64,000 nucleotides of DNA from a bacterium (GTDB lineage Bacteria; Bdellovibrionota; UBA2428): NCBI GenBank assembly GCA_009991595.1, contig JAACVK010000029.1, forward strand, positions 1 through 64,000, in the 5' to 3' direction. This document shows, piece by piece, positions 42,097 to 50,947 of this stretch. Position numbers and translations under genes: made by a program. Under the pieces are notes generated by a model, which was given only the letters and a program-made list of their open reading frames with translations, was not told where the DNA came from and did not search any database. Positions within the stretch are counted from its first letter, which is position 1; each line of letters opens with the position of its first letter.

Positions 42097-42960
42097 ATGG
42101 CCATAGATTTCCAGCGCTCATTGGGTTTAGAACTATCGGGCCCCAGAAGTGCAAAATCCGTCGTTGCAGCCATTGATCGTTATTCGAAGGAAAGCCGCTG
42201 GGTGTTATCCGAACTACATGTTTTTAGAGAAAATTCTGAGAAGAACCCCGACAAAGAAATCATTAACCACATCAGTTCTCTCATTGAAGAAGACAAAATC
42301 CAATGCAGCGGAATTGCCCTCAACGCTCCACTGAGTTTTCCTCCCTATCTTAAAACGATCTCTCCCGACCAACTGCCTTTCCCGGAAGACAGTCTAGACG
42401 AGGAAGTAAAATGGATGATGAACATCCAATCCAAGCTAGAAGCCAAAACGCCTAGCATTAAACACTTCATTCCCTACCTACAAAGGCCCTCGGAAATCTA
42501 TCTACGAACAGCCACCCCCGAACGCTTTCCCATCTCAGACGCCTTTAGCGCAAACGGAGCTGCCTTAGCCGCCCGCGCAAGATTCCTTAACCCTTACATT
42601 CGAGCACAAAAAAATGAAATCTATATACGTGGCAGCGTGACCCGCATTTGCCAATCTTTAAAGATGCCTAAGTTTGTTGAAGCAGGCTATTCCAGCTTAA
42701 CCGGCGGCCTAGAAGCTAGAAACGAATTCTTTTTTCAGATTCAAAAATCACTTCCAAAGCTTTTTATTTACGACGAACACATCGAAGCCATGACACTCTA
42801 CCTCTACATGTTCAACGCCTTCGTTGCAGCCCTCACCCAGCAACTCATAAGCCTGAACTCCACAGAAATGCCCCCTCCAAATTACCCGAAATCCGCCTCC
42901 TGGATTCATCTCCCAAAGATCACAACCGACTGGGAAAAACTTTTTAAGAATAAAGTGTAA
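42097..42960 (+). CDS. DUF429-like protein, possible RNase H-fold nuclease
   Basis: 287 residues from the ATG at 42097; an upstream in-frame TTG lies at the coaE start and is less likely. The N-terminus LGLELSGPRSAKSVVAAID, a strand followed by a short hydrophobic-acidic strand (GIALNAPLSFPP), resembles the DUF429 layout, in which the Asp residues seen in proven relatives are not clearly conserved here. The assignment is tentative; otherwise a hypothetical cytoplasmic protein. A small membrane protein gene follows 10 nt downstream. Confidence 0.5.
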   Translation: MAIDFQRSLGLELSGPRSAKSVVAAIDRYSKESRWVLSELHVFRENSEKNPDKEIINHISSLIEEDKIQCSGIALNAPLSFPPYLKTISPDQLPFPEDSLDEEVKWMMNIQSKLEAKTPSIKHFIPYLQRPSEIYLRTATPERFPISDAFSANGAALAARARFLNPYIRAQKNEIYIRGSVTRICQSLKMPKFVEAGYSSLTGGLEARNEFFFQIQKSLPKLFIYDEHIEAMTLYLYMFNAFVAALTQQLISLNSTEMPPPNYPKSASWIHLPKITTDWEKLFKNKV

Positions 42961-42970
42961 CCCAAATAAC

Positions 42971-43321
42971 ATGAGGCCGTATTTGAAGCTTTTATCAATA
43001 TTATATTATTCAGGAGGGATTCTTCATCTCCTTGACCTACTCAACTTGAGGCTTGAGTTCTCTAAAATGAACCCAACATGGAAAGTTTGGACCATTTTTT
43101 TACTAATATCCGATTGCGTCGTCGCAACTGGCCTGTGGAACAAAAAGCTCTTTGGAATCTATGGGTTTCTAACAATCGCAACAAGCCAAATCTTAATCTA
43201 TTCATTCTTTAAGGACACATTCGGCGATCAGAGCTTTTTGATCATATTCCACGTTTTAACTTTAGTTACATTTTTTGCACTTAAAGCACACAAAGGACTA
43301 ACTAAAACTAAGAGTAGTTAA
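42971..43321 (+). CDS. Small four-helix membrane protein, unknown
   Basis: 116 residues with about four hydrophobic helices (roughly 5-25, 40-57, 62-82, 88-105) and a Lys-rich tail. No signature is recognised. It follows the DUF429-like gene by 10 nt and is probably cotranscribed. Confidence 0.55.
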   Translation: MRPYLKLLSILYYSGGILHLLDLLNLRLEFSKMNPTWKVWTIFLLISDCVVATGLWNKKLFGIYGFLTIATSQILIYSFFKDTFGDQSFLIIFHVLTLVTFFALKAHKGLTKTKSS

Positions 43322-43348
43322 CCACTCCTTCCCTAAGCATCCATGCGC

Positions 43349-44050
43349 CTACTTATGAAACCCAACTACGGTTAGGTTTTGAACTTTCAATTTCTCAATT
43401 CCAGCTTTTTGAGCTCGTCTCCAGGAAACGAAGGCTCGAGTTGTGAGGGTGTCGACTTCTACGTTGTAGAATAACTCGACTCCTGCGCCAGTGAGCTGAT
43501 CGCTTACAAAGTCCCATGAATTAAAATAACGAATGGATTCATCCTTTGGATCGACTCGAAAATACTTCGGATTATTCTGATGCTCGGGAAATTGCTCCCA
43601 CATATCTGAGCGGACTTGAAAGCTGTCTCCATTCAAGCAAGGCCCAAGCCACATCCAAGTATCTCTTGGGGTGCACAAACCCCTTTCAAAAGGAGCTAAA
43701 TGAATTCCCTGAGCTAAGCCTCGCCATCCAGCATGCACAATAACCACGGTTTCTTTGATGCGGTCCACATAGACCAAAGGCATACAGTCAGCTGTCTTTA
43801 CAATCATCTTTTTCTTGCTGTTTGCGAACTGGTCTCCAGTGGCAAAGATTCCATCGGCCTCCACACTAGCGACACCTGGGTTTCCAGCGTTCTTCCAATC
43901 AACTATTGAATCGCCGTGAACTTGCTTCACTACAGAGCAATTGCTCAAATCAAACTTTGCACTAGAACGCGCACTAAGGAACTGAATAGATAGCCCCTTA
44001 GACCAACCTTGCTCCAAATCAAATAAAATATCTTCCTTTGAAGCGCTCAT
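43349..44050 (-). CDS. pgeF: Laccase-domain protein (peptidoglycan editing factor / purine nucleosidase family)
   Basis: 233 residues. The His-Cys-His metal site is present: His in KQVHGDS, Cys in TADCMPLVY and His in VHAGWRG. The later GPCLNGDSFQV also matches the YfiH/PgeF family. Members act on purine nucleosides and, in E. coli, limit wrong amino acids in muropeptides. No signal peptide, so cytoplasmic. It diverges from the HAD gene. Confidence 0.9.
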   Translation of the reverse strand: MSASKEDILFDLEQGWSKGLSIQFLSARSSAKFDLSNCSVVKQVHGDSIVDWKNAGNPGVASVEADGIFATGDQFANSKKKMIVKTADCMPLVYVDRIKETVVIVHAGWRGLAQGIHLAPFERGLCTPRDTWMWLGPCLNGDSFQVRSDMWEQFPEHQNNPKYFRVDPKDESIRYFNSWDFVSDQLTGAGVELFYNVEVDTLTTRAFVSWRRAQKAGIEKLKVQNLTVVGFHK

Positions 44051-44077
44051 ATAAACTTCATACTAGAATTAACGAAG

Positions 44078-44710
44078 ATGAACAAAAGGCCTTTAGTTAT
44101 TTTTGATTTTGACGGGACGATTTGCGACTCAGAGAAGGCGCAAATCACCTGCCTAAGAAAAGCCTCTAAAATCCTAAGATTCAAATGTCCAAGCGATCAA
44201 GACATCCAAGCCATAAAGAACATGAGCTCAAGAGAAAGCATCTCTTATCTGAACATTCCCATGTGGAAATTGCCCATAGTCGTTTCTTTAGTTAAGCTTT
44301 ATATGAAAGGGTTTTCTAAAGACACAACCCCCTACCCCAAGAGCAGGGAATGTTTAGAAAGCCTTTCCAAATCCGCAACCATCTGCGTGCTATCAACCAG
44401 CAACAAGAAAGTGATTGAAGCCTTCTTAGCTAGACATAACTTTTTGCCGGTTCACCTAATTTACGGAAACGTTCCCTTTCTCGCCAAAAAGAAAAGCCTC
44501 TTAAAGATGCTAGACCACTTGGACTACTCAGAAGCCTTAGGGAAGGCTTACTACGTTGGCGATGAGTCTCGAGACATCGAGGCCGCCAAACAGGCTGGCA
44601 TTCAATCGATTGCTGTTTCCTGGGGGGCGCATTCAAAAGAATTCTTAGAAAAGCAAAAGGCAACTTTTTTAATTCACAGCTGGCCAGAGATTAACGAATT
44701 GTCATTATAG
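44078..44710 (+). CDS. HAD hydrolase, phosphoglycolate phosphatase-like
   Basis: 210 residues. Motif I DFDGTICDS begins at residue 10, motif II is LSTSN, the motif III Lys is near KKSLL and motif IV is VGDESRDIEAA, all intact. A helical cap lies between I and II, as in Gph/beta-phosphoglucomutase-like enzymes. The substrate is not assigned. Its last 37 nt overlap the convergent pseudouridine synthase gene. Confidence 0.8.
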   Translation: MNKRPLVIFDFDGTICDSEKAQITCLRKASKILRFKCPSDQDIQAIKNMSSRESISYLNIPMWKLPIVVSLVKLYMKGFSKDTTPYPKSRECLESLSKSATICVLSTSNKKVIEAFLARHNFLPVHLIYGNVPFLAKKKSLLKMLDHLDYSEALGKAYYVGDESRDIEAAKQAGIQSIAVSWGAHSKEFLEKQKATFLIHSWPEINELSL

Positions 44711-45735
44711 TCTTGGGGCCTATAACCCAAAATCTTGGAAAAGCTTTCAAAACTTCTAGAGCTTGCCTGTAAATCAATAAGAGCATTGGTCCAAGGGTGT
44801 CTAAAAACAACTCGCCGCGAATGTAAGAATATTCGCGAAGCTTCCTTAGCCCCATAAAGAGTATCACCCATCACTGGACACCCAAGCAGTGCCATATGAG
44901 CGCGAATCTGATGAGTTCTTCCAGTAGAAAGCTTCAATTCAACAAAGGAATCCTCCTCCCGAGAAGAGCGGCAAATGAAATTACTTATCGCTCGCTTCCC
45001 CTCTTTGTCTGCTCGATAGCGAAGAGGGTTCTTTGGATCACGTTTATGATTGGTCGCTAAAGACCAACAAAGCGCAGAATCTCGCTTCAAAGCTGCCCAG
45101 CCCTTAAAGAGAAAACCCTCAAGTTTAGACATTCTGTTGCTTAAACGATTTTCTAAGTTTCCCTGCACCAATGCCCAATAAATTCTGTGAATGTTTCTAT
45201 TTTGAAACATATCCGACAACTTCTGATGGGTCGCTGGGTCCTTAGCCATTAAGATAGCTCCCGAGGTGCCTTTATCTAGACGATGAACCAAACCAACTCG
45301 ACCATCCTCGATCAGCTCAGGTGGCCAACCTAAAGTGAGTGATATTTTTTTTTCAAACTGAAGCCATGAGGCCAATGTATCTGACATCCCCACACCAGCT
45401 CCAGGATGAACAACTAAGCCTTCAGGTTTGTTAACGACAACCAAACGGTCGTCCTCGAACAAAACGTCCAACGATGGCCCATTGTAAGAAATGAGTTCTT
45501 TGTAATGCTCTGGAGCCATCTTTACAAAGCCCTCAAGAACACTCAAAACATCACCCGAACGTAATTTATAAGAAGCCTTCGCACTCTTTGAATTAACTAG
45601 AATTTTTCCGCCTTGAATTAAATCAACAACCTGACTACGCGACTGCCCCTCTATAAACTGAGAAATAAACTTATCAACTCGCTGTCCTTGCGACTGCTCA
45701 TCAATCACAACGGGAAATTGTTCAACGAAACTCAT
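44674..45735 (-). CDS. RluD-family 23S rRNA pseudouridine synthase
   Basis: 353 residues. The S4 RNA-binding domain (QRVDKFISQFI, then QVVDLIQGGKILVN) precedes the catalytic domain with HRLDKGTSG, whose Asp is the nucleophile, and the late TGRTHQIRAHM block. RluD-type enzymes modify helix 69 of 23S rRNA; RluC and RluA relatives cannot be fully excluded. It directly follows the J-domain/HTH gene with no gap. Confidence 0.88.
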   Translation of the reverse strand: MSFVEQFPVVIDEQSQGQRVDKFISQFIEGQSRSQVVDLIQGGKILVNSKSAKASYKLRSGDVLSVLEGFVKMAPEHYKELISYNGPSLDVLFEDDRLVVVNKPEGLVVHPGAGVGMSDTLASWLQFEKKISLTLGWPPELIEDGRVGLVHRLDKGTSGAILMAKDPATHQKLSDMFQNRNIHRIYWALVQGNLENRLSNRMSKLEGFLFKGWAALKRDSALCWSLATNHKRDPKNPLRYRADKEGKRAISNFICRSSREEDSFVELKLSTGRTHQIRAHMALLGCPVMGDTLYGAKEASRIFLHSRRVVFRHPWTNALIDLQASSRSFESFSKILGYRPQDYNDNSLISGQL

Positions 45736-46413
45736 TTATAAAGAAAATTGATTGCCGCCAACTTTTCCTTCGGCCAAAAGTCGATCCACATAAGTGTTTG
45801 CAAGCTCTCTAGCATTGGGAATCTCTAAAGTTTGGCAAATAAGAGTCAAATGGCCTCGCAAATAAACGGGATGATGCAGCTGAGTCCCATCCTCGCCCTC
45901 AATTGCGCGAATGTGATGATGAGAAAGACGAGTCATTCTAGCCAATTCGTCTTCGGATGTTTGGCGATAGATGCGAACCGCCTTCAAGAACTCACCGGTG
46001 AGCTCTGCACACTCTTCAATTTCATTTTCAAACTTTGGATTCGCAACAAAGCTAGAGGCCATATCTTCGCTAGGCTTAACGACAGACAGACGCCGCTTCT
46101 CTAAGATATCAACTGTCTTAGCGTTTTTCTTAACATGACTAGAGTGATCCTCATCCTTCCATGTCTCAAAACCCATTTTAAGGTCGTAATCTCTTCTCTT
46201 GGCAGGACTTCCTAAAACTTCAAAGGCATGTTCAATCTCTTGGAGAATATCTTCTTTAGAGTCATCGTCAAAGACCGCATAAGACGCTACAGAATGATCG
46301 GAGTATGTATTCTTAGCTCTATTGTAAGCGTGAAGGATTTCGTTCTGAGTGGTTCCAGGAGTGATGTCTAAAACCAAATACAAATTGATTAACTTTTCGT
46401 TCTTAGCACTCAC
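45736..46413 (-). CDS. Degenerate J-domain fused to RodZ-type HTH domain
   Basis: 225 residues from a GTG (46413-46411) that overlaps the upstream TGA stop as GTGA, with AAAGGA 11 nt ahead; a longer ATG frame would run 118 nt into the upstream gene. The N-terminal part is a J-domain by helix pattern (LDITPGTTQNEILHAYNRA, then HAFEVLGSPAKRRDYD), but the HPD loop reads SDHS, so DnaK stimulation is unlikely. The C-terminal part (TGEFLKAVRIYRQTSEDELA, HHIRAIEGED, YLRGHLTLIC) is a HTH_25/RodZ-like domain. It probably works with the MinD-like ATPase. Confidence 0.75.
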   Translation of the reverse strand: MSAKNEKLINLYLVLDITPGTTQNEILHAYNRAKNTYSDHSVASYAVFDDDSKEDILQEIEHAFEVLGSPAKRRDYDLKMGFETWKDEDHSSHVKKNAKTVDILEKRRLSVVKPSEDMASSFVANPKFENEIEECAELTGEFLKAVRIYRQTSEDELARMTRLSHHHIRAIEGEDGTQLHHPVYLRGHLTLICQTLEIPNARELANTYVDRLLAEGKVGGNQFSL

Positions 46414-47441
46414 GGATACAGATCCTTTTCCTCTCCCAATAAAGTATTTGTCAAACGCTCCATCCTCGAAGCTAAGGCTGAGCGAGGAAATTCGGCCACA
46501 GCAGGGCGACGAGAACGGATGGCTCTCCAAACAGAGTTATCGTAGTCGACATACCCTGCATAGTGAAGCTGCAGTCCAAAATATCTTCGACAAACACTGC
46601 AAATAGCCTTGCCAACATCAATGTCTACTTGGGAGCGGACTTGGTTAATAACAATTTTAGGATGAAAATCTGCGACTGCTTTCTTCAAAATCTCAGCAGC
46701 CACTGGATCCAAACGCTCCACTACGGCAAATATATCCGCGGGAGCGCGCAAACCAATAACATTCTTAGTATCAACTGCCGCTTGAATCACTTCGTGAATT
46801 CCCTTGGGAACGTCGGTCTTCATTAGTTTTTGATAAAACAACGCTCGAATAAATCGATACGCGTTCTCAACGCTAGTGGGTTCAGGCAAAATGGAAAGAA
46901 TGCCGCTATCAGCGGCATTAAAAAAGTTCAACGTGAGAGGATGCGTGCCCGCACCCAAGTCGATGATTACATCGTCTAAATCCAGCTCTCTGAGCTGATG
47001 AACGAGCTCATCACAGCGATCAACCATCAAATTCATGATTTCAAGTGGGTCTTGAGATCCACTCACATGGAGTAAGCCAGGTTGTTTTGTGGTCACCATG
47101 ACTTGGCGAATGTGATCGACTTTACCGAGCGCCCAATCACCTATGCCGAGTTTAGGTGGGTTCACCCCTAAACAGGTGTGAAGATTAGCACCGCCCAAAT
47201 CAAGATCTATAGCCAACACTCTTCGCCCGCGACGAGCCAAGATCCAAGCGAAGTTCGCACTAATCAAACTCTTGCCTACGCCACCCTTACCGCCACCTAC
47301 CGACCAAATGTAAGGAACACTTTCCTCACGAGCGAGGCCAGACACGCGGGAAGAGACCCTAACGTCTTGATTATTTTGAGCATTTGACGAGCCTGAAGAC
47401 AAGTTCACGCCGCTACAGATTTCCTCCCAAGCCTTATCCAA
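46410..47441 (-). CDS. flhG: MinD/FlhG-type P-loop ATPase
   Basis: 343 residues from a TTG at 47441 with AGGAGG exactly 6 nt upstream; the longer GTG frame lacks this. The deviant Walker A is GGKGGVGKS, followed by AIDLDLGGANLHTCLG and DDVIIDLGAGTHPL. Four cysteines in two CxxC-like groups lie near the C-terminus (ICSVCRRYF has one pair). FlhG proteins set flagellar number and position. Location directly downstream of flgL supports a flagellar role, but a general MinD/ParA function with the J-HTH protein is also possible. Confidence 0.75.
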   Translation of the reverse strand: MDKAWEEICSGVNLSSGSSNAQNNQDVRVSSRVSGLAREESVPYIWSVGGGKGGVGKSLISANFAWILARRGRRVLAIDLDLGGANLHTCLGVNPPKLGIGDWALGKVDHIRQVMVTTKQPGLLHVSGSQDPLEIMNLMVDRCDELVHQLRELDLDDVIIDLGAGTHPLTLNFFNAADSGILSILPEPTSVENAYRFIRALFYQKLMKTDVPKGIHEVIQAAVDTKNVIGLRAPADIFAVVERLDPVAAEILKKAVADFHPKIVINQVRSQVDIDVGKAICSVCRRYFGLQLHYAGYVDYDNSVWRAIRSRRPAVAEFPRSALASRMERLTNTLLGEEKDLYP

Positions 47442-47447
47442 GACACC

Positions 47448-47453
47448 CCTCCT
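47448..47453 (-). promoter_or_regulatory. Shine-Dalgarno site deciding the flhG start
   Basis: AGGAGG on the minus strand 6 nt before TTG (47441-47439). It is the best ribosome-binding site in this region and supports the TTG start over the GTG at 47543. Confidence 0.6.
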
Positions 47454-47483
47454 GCTATATCTTAATGATTCCACGTATAGAGC

Positions 47484-47538
47484 GATCGCGCAATAGGCAT
47501 TCACCCCCACAAGAGACTTGGCCAAATTATTGGCGATC
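47484..47538. repeat. Imperfect inverted repeat between flgL and flhG
   Basis: GATCGCGCAATA (47484-47495) and TATTGGCGATC (47528-47538) pair over 11 bp with one bulged base and a 32 nt loop. It lies between the flgL stop and the flhG start and has no T-run, so it is not a classical terminator. It could be an operator or RNA structure attenuating flhG. Confidence 0.4.
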
Positions 47539-47555
47539 AACACTCAAGATAAATT

Positions 47556-48641
47556 CTATTTTAAAAAGTCTAACAAGGACTTGCTGACTAAGCGATTACT
47601 GATTTCAAGCGTCGCATTCAAAGCGTTTTCTTCTTTGGCCAAATCAGAATACACTTTTAAAGTATCGGCATCACGAGTTTCTGAGGTAACACCAATGTTA
47701 GCAACTTCATCTGACTCCAAAGAAGACTGCGTATCATCCAACGACTTCATTCTTGCACCGACTGTTGCACGTGCAGTGACAACTTGATTGAACGCAATAT
47801 CAAGAGTGTCTAAAGAATCGTTAATTCTGTCGATCTGTCCAGTTTTCAACCCTTCTTCCAACCCTTTAATTGCCTGAATCACTCCAACCGATTGCAAATC
47901 CTTAGGAGAGGCAGAGGGAAGCTCCTCGCCCTCAGGGGCTTCAATAGGAGCTTCACCAGCAGCACGCTTTGCTTGATCTTCGGAATTTTTATGTTGAACA
48001 GAAGCAGGACCCCTGAGACTTAAGTCATCAGCAGCAATACTGGGCATGCCCGCTGCTCTTGTAACGCCTTCTTGCTCCGCAATTTCTGAAACACCAAAAA
48101 AAGGAATCGAGCCCGGAAGATTCATAGTGATTTTTTGTCCAGGCGAAACTTCAACGTCGTTCACACCAGCATCGCCATAGTAATTGCCATGCTGATCAAA
48201 AGGAGGTCTGTCCGTCTGATGGCCACCAAAAATATATCGATTTCCTACTCGGGCGTTTCCAATCTGAACGGCCCTTAAGAGAACCTGCTCCACCTCTTGT
48301 CTTGCGGAGGCAAGAGTCTCTGGAGATTGATTCACTCCATTGCTCATTGAAATAGCTAGCTCTTTTGCTCTAACAAGAATATCACCAAGATCTCCGAGGT
48401 TACTTTCCGTAACACTCAAGACCGTTTTTGCTGAAGTTACATTTTTTTGCAACTGCTGGTTGCGACTCAAATCTGCACGCAACCCTAGAACTTTCATTTC
48501 TCCGACAGGATCATCTGAAGGCTTATTGATTCTCAATCCCGAACTGGCTAGTTCCTGTGCATCAGCAAGCTTCTTGCGACTGTGCGCAACAGAAGAAGCT
48601 CCTTTGTTATACATCATTCTATCCGTTACTCGATTGCTCAT
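47556..48641 (-). CDS. flgL: Flagellar hook-associated protein 3 (hook-filament junction)
   Basis: 361 residues with typical flagellin-like ends: an N-terminal coiled coil (NRVTDRMMYNKGASS, then KKLADAQELASSGLRIN) and a C-terminal helix (ALNATLEISNRLVSKSLLDFL). FlgL joins hook and filament together with FlgK outside the cell, exported by the flagellar type III system. The central domain has a short acidic insert around 230-250. Last of the ten flg genes, 2 nt after flgK. Confidence 0.93.
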   Translation of the reverse strand: MSNRVTDRMMYNKGASSVAHSRKKLADAQELASSGLRINKPSDDPVGEMKVLGLRADLSRNQQLQKNVTSAKTVLSVTESNLGDLGDILVRAKELAISMSNGVNQSPETLASARQEVEQVLLRAVQIGNARVGNRYIFGGHQTDRPPFDQHGNYYGDAGVNDVEVSPGQKITMNLPGSIPFFGVSEIAEQEGVTRAAGMPSIAADDLSLRGPASVQHKNSEDQAKRAAGEAPIEAPEGEELPSASPKDLQSVGVIQAIKGLEEGLKTGQIDRINDSLDTLDIAFNQVVTARATVGARMKSLDDTQSSLESDEVANIGVTSETRDADTLKVYSDLAKEENALNATLEISNRLVSKSLLDFLK

Positions 48642-48643
48642 CG

Positions 48644-50053
48644 TTAAAACCTCTTCAAGTTAAGAACTGTTTCAAGCATCGAATCCGCAACTTGAATCAC
48701 CTTTGCACTTGCATCAAAGGCTTTCTGATACTTAATCATGTTCATGGCTTCTTCATCCAAAGAAACCCCAGACTCTTCTTCTCTTAAGTTTTCTAACTGA
48801 GCGTAAATCCCTTCTTGAGTCTCCAATGCTTCATTTGCAGAACGAGTTTCAATACCAACACGTCCGACAATCTCCGAATTAAAATCTAAAAGAGTCTTTT
48901 CACCACCCACGATAGCCTTCGACTCCAAATCCGCCATCTGGAGGAGCACGCTATTATCACCTGCTGCACCTTGCTTCATGGCTCCCGCCAACAAATTAGG
49001 ATTAAGTCGAAGTTCATCAGAAACTTTAATCGTGCCTGCTCCGACAGCCCCGGTGTCGAAATCAAAAATGCCACCACCTTTATCGCCTCTTCCATCAAAA
49101 CCACTTGCATTGACTTGATTTACATTAGAAGCAAAAGTTCCCGCCATTTGATTCACATCAGACTTTAAACCCGCTAAGAATTCGTCCCGAGTATTAAGAT
49201 AAGCACCAAGCTCACCACCCTTAACGTATTCTGAAACATCGCGAACACCGTTGCTGGCGGTTTTCACGCCAACCATCATTGCATCGGGAAAGTCCTCGGT
49301 TTGGGTTCGAAGCGCAGCAATCTCGGTGTTATCAATTCCTGAAACCAAGGTTCCTATTCTTCCTGAAGCAACATTTACGCCACCGTTTTCAATCGTGCTT
49401 ACCTGAATATCAACCAAGCCACTTAACTCCCTAAGAGCTAAATCCCGACGATCGCGCTCATCGTTGGCAACCCCTTGAGAGCCCTCAATACCCATAATTC
49501 TTTGATTCAAATCGGCAATCCGTTGAGTCAGCCCATTCACCCTCATGACCGTACCTTCAACGCGATTATCTAAATCAACTCGCACATCATCAAGAGCCTT
49601 ATTTAATCTATTGAAATCACGAGCCACATTATTCGCCGACTCTACAACCGCCGAACGCATGGGCATCGAGGTAGGGTCTGTCGACAAAGAGCGAACTTCG
49701 TTAAAAAATCCAGACATAGTTTTGCTCAAACCTTGTTCTGAATCGTTTGTAAAAATATTCTCAATCTGCGAATAGATGCCCGTCGTCGCACGAGCTCTAT
49801 GAAGGTCGGTTCCTTCTTTTTCCAATCTCCTACTAACGAAATCAGAATGAGATCTCGCAATCGAGCGAACACGAGCCCCCCCGCCGACGCGACCTGCGCC
49901 CAGATCAGTGGGATCAATGTTTTCAACGTCCACACGCTGCCTAGAATATCCGTCCGTGTTCACATTGGAGATGTTATGACTTGTTACCGAAAGCCCTTTT
50001 TGGTTAGTAGCAAGGCCAGAACGACCTTGATCGAAAACTTTTTGAATCGACAT
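48644..50053 (-). CDS. flgK: Flagellar hook-associated protein 1
   Basis: 469 residues. The N-terminus carries the rod/hook signature (GLSVTSHNISNVNTDGYSRQ) and the C-terminus the axial-family helix (EEAMNMIKYQKAFDASAKVI). FlgK forms the first ring of the hook-filament junction. Length is close to other FlgK proteins. The FlgN gene, its export chaperone, is 4 nt upstream. Confidence 0.95.
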   Translation of the reverse strand: MSIQKVFDQGRSGLATNQKGLSVTSHNISNVNTDGYSRQRVDVENIDPTDLGAGRVGGGARVRSIARSHSDFVSRRLEKEGTDLHRARATTGIYSQIENIFTNDSEQGLSKTMSGFFNEVRSLSTDPTSMPMRSAVVESANNVARDFNRLNKALDDVRVDLDNRVEGTVMRVNGLTQRIADLNQRIMGIEGSQGVANDERDRRDLALRELSGLVDIQVSTIENGGVNVASGRIGTLVSGIDNTEIAALRTQTEDFPDAMMVGVKTASNGVRDVSEYVKGGELGAYLNTRDEFLAGLKSDVNQMAGTFASNVNQVNASGFDGRGDKGGGIFDFDTGAVGAGTIKVSDELRLNPNLLAGAMKQGAAGDNSVLLQMADLESKAIVGGEKTLLDFNSEIVGRVGIETRSANEALETQEGIYAQLENLREEESGVSLDEEAMNMIKYQKAFDASAKVIQVADSMLETVLNLKRF

Positions 50054-50057
50054 CTTG

Positions 50058-50594
50058 CTACAACCTCTTCTCGACTAGGCTACCTATCTCTTGTTTAGAC
50101 TCACAAACCTTAGCCTTACCGGTATAAGTTCTCACCGATTTAGAACTGCCCTTAGCTCGACCGCGAATTGCCGCATTCAAATTCGAAGCTATCATTTGAA
50201 GATTCTTAATACTTTTTTCGGTAAAGGATTTATTGATTCGGATTCTCGATTTAACCACATCGATTCTACTTTCAAGCTCTGAACGAAGCTCAGAAAGTCG
50301 TCGGGCTTCAATTGGCAGATGTTCCTTCAAAGCAATCGTCAGAAATCGAAGGGTAACTTCACGATTATCCTTTTGCATTATTAGAGCAAACTGATCTTGT
50401 ATTCTCAAGCGATCCTCATCTAGAGATCGCAAAACACCAAGAACTTCATCCTTTTCTCTCAATACTTCTAGAATATGTTCAAAATCAAAAGTGATGAGCG
50501 AAAGCTTTTCTCTTTCAAGGATACCAACGGTCCTATCGTAAAGAACCGACATCCTTTCGAGCAAGAGAATAAGATTTTGAACTTTCTGAATCAT
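50058..50594 (-). CDS. flgN: FlgN-type export chaperone
   Basis: 178 residues, almost entirely helical, with the layout of FlgN: an N-terminal antiparallel pair and a C-terminal helix with a conserved SLITFDFEHILEVLREKDEVL region. It keeps FlgK and FlgL unfolded for export in the cytoplasm. Sequence conservation in FlgN is low; position between flgM and flgK is the strongest support. Confidence 0.8.
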   Translation of the reverse strand: MIQKVQNLILLLERMSVLYDRTVGILEREKLSLITFDFEHILEVLREKDEVLGVLRSLDEDRLRIQDQFALIMQKDNREVTLRFLTIALKEHLPIEARRLSELRSELESRIDVVKSRIRINKSFTEKSIKNLQMIASNLNAAIRGRAKGSSKSVRTYTGKAKVCESKQEIGSLVEKRL

Positions 50595-50597
50595 TCA

Positions 50598-50927
50598 TTA
50601 GCCTTTTCTTGTAAGCAAGTCCTCAGCTAAAGAGTCATTAATCATTTTGTCTGCTAAAGCACCAGAATCAACCTTGTAAGAACCAGAAGCAACTTTTGCC
50701 TTTAAGGCAGCAACTTTTTCAGCTCTAACGTCTGGAGTGTTCTTAATTGTATCCAACGCCTGAGACATAAGCTTCGCATCGTCAGACCATTTCACTTTTT
50801 CAGAAGTCGTCTGATTAACTCCTGAATTGTTCGTTCCTTCACTTTGCTTTTGTAAACGATCAGACTTTCCTGTGCCTTGAATATTCTTATCTAGAATTCG
50901 ATCTGATTGAACCTTGGATATGTCCAT
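50598..50927 (-). CDS. flgM: Anti-sigma-28 factor FlgM
   Basis: 109 residues: a disordered polar N-terminal half, then the conserved sigma-binding helices (DAKLMSQALDTIKNTPDVRAEKV, cut here at AALKAKVASGSYKVD and ADKMINDSL). FlgM holds FliA inactive until the hook is finished and then is exported. AGGAGGG directly precedes the ATG. Being within the sigma-54-type operon places FlgM in the middle class of flagellar genes. Confidence 0.88.
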   Translation of the reverse strand: MDISKVQSDRILDKNIQGTGKSDRLQKQSEGTNNSGVNQTTSEKVKWSDDAKLMSQALDTIKNTPDVRAEKVAALKAKVASGSYKVDSGALADKMINDSLAEDLLTRKG

Positions 50928-50947
50928 AAACCCTCCTGGTTATAATC

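Noticed and set aside
46414-46530. N-terminal extension of the J-domain/HTH protein
   Set aside because: Lies in the coding end of the ATPase gene; the GTG overlapping the stop codon is better placed and gives a normal J-domain start.
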